A program made the translations under genes and the position numbers. A DNA stretch of 41,831 bases from Legionellales bacterium (GTDB lineage: Bacteria > Pseudomonadota > Gammaproteobacteria > Legionellales > Legionellaceae), in assembly GCA_020050595.1 (NCBI GenBank), contig JAGVKL010000049.1, positions 1 through 41,831 of the forward strand, written 5' to 3'. Shown here one piece after another: positions 36,085 through 41,831 of this stretch. Each line of letters opens with the position of its first letter. The first letter of the stretch is position 1. The notes below the pieces were generated by a model that did no database searches, was not told the origin of the DNA, and worked only from the letters and a program-made list of their open reading frames with translations.

Positions 36085-36870
36085 TCAACTGGTTAGCGCT
36101 GAACTAGAAACGTGTTGTTTACCGATAACCTCGGATGCTAAAACCATATAGGCAGCAGCTCCAGGTGAATTTTTATCATATTGGAGTGCAGGCAAGCCAT
36201 GGCTAGGCGCTTCTGCTAAGCGTACATTTCTGGGAATGACTGTACGATACACCTTATTATTAAAATGTTCTAATAATTGTTTAGAGACTTCCGAACATAA
36301 GCGGTTACGAGCATCATACATCGTGCGTAAAATACCTTCTATATGGAGGCGGGGATTAACCGAGCTCTTAACCTGTTCGATGGTTGATAACAACGCGGCT
36401 AATCCTTCTAAGGCATAGTATTCACATTGCATAGGAATTAAAACGGAATCTGCCGCTACCAAGGCATTAATCGTTAAGGTGTTTAAAGCAGGCGCACAAT
36501 CAATCAAAATAAAATGATATGCATTTTGTATGGGCTGCAATGCTTTGAATAAAAACGTCTCGCGATGATTGCGATCCATTAGACTCACTTCAGCAACCGT
36601 TAAATCGCTATTTGTCGGAATTAAATCAAAACCACAATTAGTGGCAAGACAGGCCTGCTCAGCAAGGCAATCGCGTAAAAGTACATCATTACTGGTATGA
36701 ACCAATTCATTCTTATCTACACCGCATCCCATCGTGGCATTACCTTGTGGATCCAGATCGATTAATAAAACTTGCTGCTGATTCGCTGCCAATGATGCCG
36801 CGAGGTTAATGGCTGTCGTCGTTTTACCAACGCCCCCTTTTTGATTAGCAATGGCTATGATTTTTGCCAT
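36085..36870 (-). CDS. parA: Chromosome-partitioning ATPase ParA
   Basis: 261 residues of the ParA/Soj ATPase family. The deviant Walker A is KGGVGKTTTAINLA (11-24), the switch region is LLIDLDPQGNAT, and HFILIDCAPALNTLTI contains the Walker B aspartate. It forms a DNA-bound ATP-dependent gradient that moves ParB-parS complexes. AAGGAA lies six bases before the ATG. It follows rsmG by 2 bp and precedes parB, so mnmG-rsmG-parA-parB is a single unit, as in many bacteria near oriC. Confidence 0.97.
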   Translation of the reverse strand: MAKIIAIANQKGGVGKTTTAINLAASLAANQQQVLLIDLDPQGNATMGCGVDKNELVHTSNDVLLRDCLAEQACLATNCGFDLIPTNSDLTVAEVSLMDRNHRETFLFKALQPIQNAYHFILIDCAPALNTLTINALVAADSVLIPMQCEYYALEGLAALLSTIEQVKSSVNPRLHIEGILRTMYDARNRLCSEVSKQLLEHFNNKVYRTVIPRNVRLAEAPSHGLPALQYDKNSPGAAAYMVLASEVIGKQHVSSSALTS

Positions 36871-36872
36871 GT

Positions 36873-37565
36873 TTATTCCTTTACTATTGCATTTTCAATG
36901 ATGATACAAGAACGCTCACCTTCAACACCAGGCACTGTATATGTTTCTACATGATAAGGGCTTTTGATCGCCATCAATTCCTCTTTGGGGTATTTGCCTT
37001 TCATAGCAAGCCAAATACCATTGGGGGCCATTAAATGCTTGGTCCAAGCTATCATCTGCTCTAAATTGCTGAACGCCCGAGTTGTTACTGTATCAAAACC
37101 TAAAGGCGGGTGGTAGTTTTCTACACGAGTTTGTATGATTTCAATATTATCAATGTTAAGCGTTCTTTTCACTTCCTGTAAGAAACGAATTTTTTTGCCA
37201 TTGCTATCGAGTAAAACGACTTGTAATTCGGGGCGAGCTAATGCGAGGGGAATGCCCGGAAGCCCAGGGCCTGTGCCTACATCCAGTAAGCGTAAGCCTT
37301 TAATCCACGGAAGAATAGCTAAACTATCAAGAATATGACGAGCAACCATCGACTGGATGTCACGTATAGCAGTTAGGTTATACGCTTGGTTCCATTTATC
37401 TAACAGTAAAAGGTAATGAAGGAGCATCTCCTCCATAAGACCTACGTCATGTTGAGCACAGCGAAACATCTCCCAAGGTTTAGGAGATCCTTCGCTTTGC
37501 TCTGGATGACGAGCGCCTTTATTAAGCTGCTTTATACCTTGATGCAGTAAATCAGCGATATTCAT
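36873..37565 (-). CDS. rsmG: 16S rRNA (guanine-N7)-methyltransferase RsmG with an inserted repeat peptide
   Basis: 230 residues from the ATG at 37565 (a TTG upstream at 37592 would overlap mnmG). It methylates G527 of 16S rRNA (E. coli numbering). The SAM-binding motif is [20 protein letters not shown], preceded by [13 protein letters not shown], and the family end is present. Residues about 18-41 (starting [13 protein letters not shown]) are encoded by a palindromic element and have no counterpart in the family. Without them the length is about 206, equal to E. coli RsmG (207). The insertion falls between the first two helices of the N-terminal cap, away from the active site, so the enzyme is probably functional. 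Confidence 0.95.
   Translation of the reverse strand: MNIADLLHQGIKQLNKGARHPEQSEGSPKPWEMFRCAQHDVGLMEEMLLHYLLLLDKWNQAYNLTAIRDIQSMVARHILDSLAILPWIKGLRLLDVGTGPGLPGIPLALARPELQVVLLDSNGKKIRFLQEVKRTLNIDNIEIIQTRVENYHPPLGFDTVTTRAFSNLEQMIAWTKHLMAPNGIWLAMKGKYPKEELMAIKSPYHVETYTVPGVEGERSCIIIENAIVKE
37445..37511. repeat. Palindromic element inserted in frame in rsmG
   Basis: Arms CGTCATGTTGAGCACAGCGA and GAGATCCTTCGCTTTGCTCT lead to GGATGACG. They pair with about six mismatches over 28 positions around a loop near AAGGTTTAG. The peptide it encodes ([12 protein letters not shown] ... FRCAQHDV) contains no stop. The extent is about 67 bp, so with a small duplication of target bases it would add a multiple of three. 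Confidence 0.85.
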
Positions 37566-37588
37566 TGATATCCTAGTTTTTATTACGA

Positions 37589-39469
37589 TCAAACCTCTTC
37601 GGCTAAACGCTGTTTTTTTAAGTGAATTAATAATAATGACAATGCCGCCGGCGTTACGCCTGAGATACGGCCTGCTTGGGCTATCGTAGTAGGCTTAATT
37701 TGGATTAATTTTTGCACCACTTCACTGGATAATCCGGAAACTTGGGTGTAGTTAAAGCCTTGGGGGATTTGCGTATTCTCATGTTTTTCTAATCGCGTAA
37801 TTTCTAATTGCTGCCGTTCAATGTAGCCTGCGTATTTACTCTGGATTTCCACTTGCAAGGCGACGTCTTCATTTAAAAGAGGCAATGCTAAGTCCTCTAT
37901 CGCTTGCAAATGTTGATACCCTATTTCAGGGCGCTTTAATAAATCATCAGCACGGCAATCATGAGCAAGCGGCTTTTCTATAATGGTTTTTAAATTTTCA
38001 TTATGGCTGACCCGAACCCAAGTATCCTTAAGCTGAGCCTGCGCTTTCTCAATTGCCTCTTGCTTCTCGCAAAACGCTTGCCAGCGTTTATCCCCTACCA
38101 CACCCAACTCACGGCCGATGGTCGTTAACCGAAGATCCGCATTATCTTCCCGTAAAAGTAGGCGATATTCCGCACGCGAGGTAAACATTCGATACGGCTC
38201 TTGGGTTCCGCAAGTAATTAAATCATCAATAAGTACACCGATATAAGCTTCATTGCGGCGCGGACTCCATAAGGGTTGTTCTTTAATATAGCGCACGGCA
38301 TTTATACCGGCGACAATACCTTGCGCCCCTGCTTCTTCATACCCTGTGGTGCCATTAATTTGGCCAGCAAAAAATAAATTGCTTAAACTTTTAGTTTGTA
38401 GATAAGGCGTTAATCCACGCGGATCAAAATAATCATATTCAATGGCATAACCAGGTCGAGTGATATGTGCATTTTCAAAGCCTTTAATGGTTCTTACAAA
38501 TTGAACTTGTACTTCGAAAGGCAAGCTGGTGGAAATGCCATTAGGGTAAATTTCATGGGTGGTTAACCCTTCGGGTTCTACAAAAATTTGATGCGATAAT
38601 TTATCAGCAAAACGAACGATTTTATCTTCAATAGAAGGGCAATAACGGGGCCCTACGCCTTCAATCACTCCTGCATACATAGGGGAGGTATGTAAATTCT
38701 TACGAATAATGTCGTGGGTTTTTTCCGTGGTATGCGTGATATGGCATGCAATTTGTTCGGGATGATCATTCACACTACCTAAATAAGAAAATACCGGCAA
38801 AGGCGTGTCACCAGGCTGACTATCCATTTGGCTATAGTCCAGTGTCCGCCCATCAATTCGCGGAGGCGTTCCTGTTTTTAAACGGCCAACCGGTAATTCT
38901 AACTCGCGCAGACGCGCTGCTAAGGCAATAGCCGGCGGATCACCTGCGCGCCCCCCAGCATATTGACTCATGCCTACATGAATTTTGCCCCCTAGAAAGG
39001 TACCAACGGTTAAAATGATTGCTTTTGCGCGAAGCTCAAGACCCATTTGCGTACGAACTGCGACGACCTTATCCCCTTCTAGCACAATATCATCAACCGC
39101 CTGCTGAAATAAGGTCAAATTCGGTTGGGTTTGTAATAAATGCCGTATAGCTTGGCGATAAAGCACTCTATCCGCTTGTGCACGAGTAGCTCGTACAGCA
39201 GGGCCTTTGGAGGCATTTAAAATTCTAAACTGGATACCCGCGAAATCGGCAGCAATAGCCATCGCTCCATCGAGTGCATCAATTTCTTTGACCAAATGCC
39301 CTTTACCTATGCCACCAATGGCAGGGTTACAGGACATTTGGCCAAGAAGATCCATGTTATGCGTTAGCAGCAGTGTTTGAGCGCCCATACGAGCAGCAGC
39401 CAGCGCTGCTTCTGTACCAGCATGTCCACCCCCCACAACAATGACATCATAATGCTTTTCGAGGTTCAT
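37589..39469 (-). CDS. mnmG: tRNA uridine 5-carboxymethylaminomethyl modification enzyme MnmG (GidA)
   Basis: About 626 residues (629 in E. coli) from the ATG at 39469; a TTG four codons upstream is also possible. It has the FAD fold [19 protein letters not shown], the GidA signatures [18 protein letters not shown] and [33 protein letters not shown] in the middle and a helical C-terminal MnmE-binding domain ([20 protein letters not shown]). It works with MnmE and folate on the wobble uridine of several tRNAs. It leads the mnmG-rsmG-parA-parB unit. The upstream gap carries a 43-bp tandem repeat. Confidence 0.97.
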   Translation of the reverse strand: MNLEKHYDVIVVGGGHAGTEAALAAARMGAQTLLLTHNMDLLGQMSCNPAIGGIGKGHLVKEIDALDGAMAIAADFAGIQFRILNASKGPAVRATRAQADRVLYRQAIRHLLQTQPNLTLFQQAVDDIVLEGDKVVAVRTQMGLELRAKAIILTVGTFLGGKIHVGMSQYAGGRAGDPPAIALAARLRELELPVGRLKTGTPPRIDGRTLDYSQMDSQPGDTPLPVFSYLGSVNDHPEQIACHITHTTEKTHDIIRKNLHTSPMYAGVIEGVGPRYCPSIEDKIVRFADKLSHQIFVEPEGLTTHEIYPNGISTSLPFEVQVQFVRTIKGFENAHITRPGYAIEYDYFDPRGLTPYLQTKSLSNLFFAGQINGTTGYEEAGAQGIVAGINAVRYIKEQPLWSPRRNEAYIGVLIDDLITCGTQEPYRMFTSRAEYRLLLREDNADLRLTTIGRELGVVGDKRWQAFCEKQEAIEKAQAQLKDTWVRVSHNENLKTIIEKPLAHDCRADDLLKRPEIGYQHLQAIEDLALPLLNEDVALQVEIQSKYAGYIERQQLEITRLEKHENTQIPQGFNYTQVSGLSSEVVQKLIQIKPTTIAQAGRISGVTPAALSLLLIHLKKQRLAEEV

Positions 39470-39555
39470 AAGGTTATTCAACGATCATAAAAAGCGCAAT
39501 TATACACTTTTTTAATTAAATTTACCTGAGAATGGTGAATAGATACAGGACAATT

Positions 39556-39657
39556 GCCGAACCACGACCATCAAGAACCCGAACCGCGACCGTCAGGAAG
39601 CGGAAAATTGAACCCGCAAACCCGAACCGCGACCGTCAGGAAGCGGAAAATTGAACC
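39556..39657. repeat. 43-bp tandem repeat upstream of mnmG
   Basis: Two perfect copies of a 37-bp core (starting CCCGAACCGCGACCGTCAGG) lie at 39578-39614 and 39621-39657, a period of 43 bp. A shorter degenerate copy (GCCGAACCACGACCATCAAG) lies at 39556-39577. A fragment resembling family A (TTGCTTGCAATCAGGCTAC) lies at about 39703-39721. Confidence 0.88.
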
Positions 39658-39718
39658 ACCATGAGAGCCCCAATCCAACACTAAGCATCAACCCAAAACG
39701 CAGTTGCTTGCAATCAGG

Positions 39719-41617
39719 CTACGCAGTCTTCGGAGTAAACTTATTTGTTCCCGGTGCCATAGATTCCTCAGGCTTAGGCGCAGCAAAAATCCCTCCCTTA
39801 ACTCCTGTAGCCGGTGATTCATCTGAATGATAGGTCTTGGCAAACTCCTTATACTCTTGCTCATCAAACTCGGGCAGAGGAGGCTTTGGTGGTTCTAACC
39901 GTTTTAATAACAAATGGGTAGCAAGCGCTAAAAGAAGACCTGCCGCTATCACGGCAATACCAATGCCCATGGGCATAAATAGCAAAGAAGCAAAAATTAA
40001 AGGCGGTATGATAACGTCCATCACAATGGAACGTATTAGCTTAATTTTTTGAAATTCGGCCATTTTTTCCTGATAATCTGCTTCTATTGATAAGCGTTTT
40101 ATCTCTAAAAATAATTGTTTTTTAACGTCCTGATGACTAGCCTGCTTAAAGTCTTCCCGAAGTTTTTCACATTTCTCTCTTGCAAGCTTAGCGCTTTCTT
40201 TTGATTTATAAAGCTCAAGCGCTCCAGTAATCGCTGTAGAAATCATTGTAAAGGCAAAACAAAGAACGGCGCCTAGCACGCCCATGATCATTACCGCAGC
40301 AGGGGCAACCATGGCCGGTGGGAAAAGAAAACAACACATCAACGAAAAGGCGGATAATAAAGCAACGGCATAAACTAACTCATTAATCGTATTGTATTTT
40401 TTATACCGCCAATTAAATTCACATTGCTGCTGTGCATCTTGCAGAGCGCTTAACTCCGCTTTTAATAGCTCTTCTTCCTCTTTGAGTGATTGTAATAATT
40501 CTGCTGCTTGCTTTAAGTTCTCTGCCATTGCATTTGCCGCGTATTCTTGTTCTTGCAGATTTTGAGCAATTTTTTCGTCTAAAGTAATGATATCCCGTTT
40601 ATAGCGCTGCATTTGGGCATTATATGCTGTGCTTTCCTCATAAAATCGCCATATCGTTAAGCAAACATCCATCACTAACAAACCAGCCGTTACTACATTT
40701 CCGTAATAACCAAACATACCACTGCCAGTTAGCCAGAAGAAACAAACCATATTAGCTAATCCCCAGATGGAATCATTTAAAAGGGCAAATTTACGTTGGT
40801 CCCATTGCGTCTTAAATCGCTCCCAAGTAGGCATACTTCTTTCCTGCTCACTCATCCAAGGCCCTTTGATGGTATGTTTAAGCAATAAGAATAAGTTGAT
40901 GCCAAAACGAACATAATAAAGAACCCAACTGATGTACCCTGCAGCAGGAGCCGGTATTCCCATACCAGCCTGCGCTTGCCCTTTATTGGTAAAGTCTTCA
41001 GCAAGCATACTGATGATGGTATTTAATAAATTGCTGCCCCATACCCAATAAAGCCGACGGCCATTAATGGTATTAAGCCAATTCCTCATAACATGGGTTT
41101 TTCCTGGTGCATCAACCACTTCCATCATTTTTTCAACCAGAAAAGGAGCAAGGACTGTTAATCCTAGATATTTAACCGGCTTATCCGATCGCCTTACGGC
41201 GATGGTCAGGGCTGCATGTGGATATTGTATGCGAATTTGTAGTTCTTCAATAAAATCACTGCACTTTTTAAGCCTTTCTCTTAATTTTTTTAAATTTTGT
41301 CGTCGAGCTTCCGCTTCATCCAACTGATATTGTGCTGAAAGCACATAAAAAGTGAACATTAACTCCCTAATCAGAGCCCATCGCTGCACTTGACTTAAAA
41401 AACGGAAGCTTGCAGGATTTATTTGATCGAGTCGTTCGCTATAGAAATCAGCTGATGCTAAAAGTGCTTGACGCTTAGCAAAGATTTGTCTTATATCCAA
41501 AAGTAAGTGGTGGGGATGTAATTTTGTTGCAAAAAAGGTGTGTATATCCTTTCGACTCTGATCGTCGAGCGCGCTGTAGGAAGTCGTGTCTAAAATTTTG
41601 CTTAAAGCGCTTGGCAT
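39719..41617 (-). CDS. Modular membrane/coiled-coil protein, paralogue of the 8.1-10.8 kb protein
   Basis: 632 residues from the ATG at 41617, which has AGGTGG five bases upstream; a GTG seven codons earlier is less likely. Family not recognised. Numbering from that GTG, hydrophobic segments lie near 197-213, 230-253, 287-330, 419-470 and 536-578. Between them are charged helices, the longest about 335-405 (e.g. AAELLQSLKEEEELLKAELS) and 475-533. The start of module 1 has VMRNWLNT (compare VMHNWMLT in the other protein), and module 2 ends RFYEESTAYNAQMQ (compare RIYEEYIFQRQLE). The hydrophilic tail is Pro-rich. No signal peptide. It could be an inner-membrane protein or a secreted effector; a Legionellales type IV secretion substrate is speculation. 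Confidence 0.75.
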   Translation of the reverse strand: MPSALSKILDTTSYSALDDQSRKDIHTFFATKLHPHHLLLDIRQIFAKRQALLASADFYSERLDQINPASFRFLSQVQRWALIRELMFTFYVLSAQYQLDEAEARRQNLKKLRERLKKCSDFIEELQIRIQYPHAALTIAVRRSDKPVKYLGLTVLAPFLVEKMMEVVDAPGKTHVMRNWLNTINGRRLYWVWGSNLLNTIISMLAEDFTNKGQAQAGMGIPAPAAGYISWVLYYVRFGINLFLLLKHTIKGPWMSEQERSMPTWERFKTQWDQRKFALLNDSIWGLANMVCFFWLTGSGMFGYYGNVVTAGLLVMDVCLTIWRFYEESTAYNAQMQRYKRDIITLDEKIAQNLQEQEYAANAMAENLKQAAELLQSLKEEEELLKAELSALQDAQQQCEFNWRYKKYNTINELVYAVALLSAFSLMCCFLFPPAMVAPAAVMIMGVLGAVLCFAFTMISTAITGALELYKSKESAKLAREKCEKLREDFKQASHQDVKKQLFLEIKRLSIEADYQEKMAEFQKIKLIRSIVMDVIIPPLIFASLLFMPMGIGIAVIAAGLLLALATHLLLKRLEPPKPPLPEFDEQEYKEFAKTYHSDESPATGVKGGIFAAPKPEESMAPGTNKFTPKTA

Positions 41618-41671
41618 AACCCACCTGCGATGTAGCACTTTTTGAAATAATCTTCAAAAAGATCAATATGT

Positions 41672-41677
41672 ATTATA
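41672..41677 (-). promoter_or_regulatory. Candidate -10 box for the membrane/coiled-coil gene
   Basis: A perfect TATAAT on the minus strand, about 55 bp upstream of the ATG at 41617. The -35 at the expected distance (ATTTTA) is poor. Confidence 0.3.
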
Positions 41678-41805
41678 TTACTACATATTTCTTATAAAAT
41701 AAACATTTTTGTGGGAAATTTTTGGAAGCCAAAGTAGCCCGTAACTGACGGATCGGCGCAAATTCAAACACAATTGAGCTCCCGGCATAGGGTTGGTAAA
41801 TATTT

Positions 41806-41829
41806 AAAGGCGCAAATAAGCGCCTTTTT
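41806..41829. terminator. Rho-independent terminator, probably bidirectional
   Basis: Stem AAAGGCGC / GCGCCTTT (8 bp) with loop AAATAA, followed by TT on the plus strand and preceded by an AAA run that would be T on the other strand. It lies upstream of the minus-strand gene, so it most likely ends a minus-strand transcript entering from beyond the window, or a short plus-strand RNA. Confidence 0.75.
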
Positions 41830-41831
41830 AC

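Noticed and set aside
35193..36870. parS centromere sites near parAB
   Set aside because: No sequence close to TGTTTCACGTGAAACA was seen by eye; a motif scan of the full genome would settle this.
39481..39540. DnaA boxes next to mnmG (classical oriC position)
   Set aside because: Only one poor partial match (TTATACACT) was found; the region by parC has better sites.

Overview
The window looks like a chromosomal segment of a low-GC (about 40% by eye) gammaproteobacterium, most probably of the order Legionellales (Legionella/Coxiella relatives). This rests on gene content and protein flavour: Coxiella/Legionella-type AhpC, SodB and ATP synthase proteins, the ygfB-pepP-ubiH-ubiI block divergent from zapA, chromosomal parAB next to mnmG-rsmG, and several large proteins with no recognised function that resemble the secreted-effector class of host-associated Legionellales. 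No taxonomic search was possible, so this is an inference.

Layout. 1-3.1 kb: oxidative-stress genes (AhpC, monothiol glutaredoxin, Fe-SOD) and argD. 3.1-6.0 kb: rlmB and rnr, overlapping. 6.0-10.8 kb: accessory region with a small secreted protein, a periplasmic amino-acid-binding protein whose leader carries an in-frame palindromic repeat, a DUF4254 protein, and a 900-residue membrane/coiled-coil protein with a Pro/Gly-rich tail and an 11-G coding tract. 11.1-14.1 kb: a three-gene unit of retropepsin-like protease, inactive-transglutaminase/7TM protein and ATP-grasp ligase. 14.2-20.1 kb: secreted papain-like protease, ubiI, ubiH, pepP, ygfB and divergent zapA. 20.4-22.6 kb: parC. 22.6-23.2 kb: a non-coding AT-rich stretch with DnaA-box-like sites (possible replication origin), followed by a 164-bp palindromic repeat. 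23.2-30.2 kb: the complete F-type ATP synthase operon atpIBEFHAGDC. 30.2-32.5 kb: accessory patch of four related palindromic elements around a GNAT acetyltransferase and an effector-like gene. 32.5-35.0 kb: a small basic protein, two BON-domain lipoproteins, diaA and yraN. 35.2-39.5 kb: parB, parA, rsmG and mnmG, typical of replication-origin neighbourhoods. 39.7-41.6 kb: a second membrane/coiled-coil protein that appears to be a paralogue of the 900-residue one.

Two themes stand out. First, palindromic repeats of several families are scattered through the window. Two sit in frame inside protein genes (rsmG and the amino-acid-binding protein), one supplies the stop codon of an effector-like gene, one lies in the atpE-atpF gap, and one may supply a -35 box. 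Second, two unrecognised proteins share a modular plan of membrane hairpins separated by coiled coils, with short shared signatures (VM-x-NW, R-x-YEE). These are the best candidates for undescribed biology. All motif and repeat calls were made by eye.
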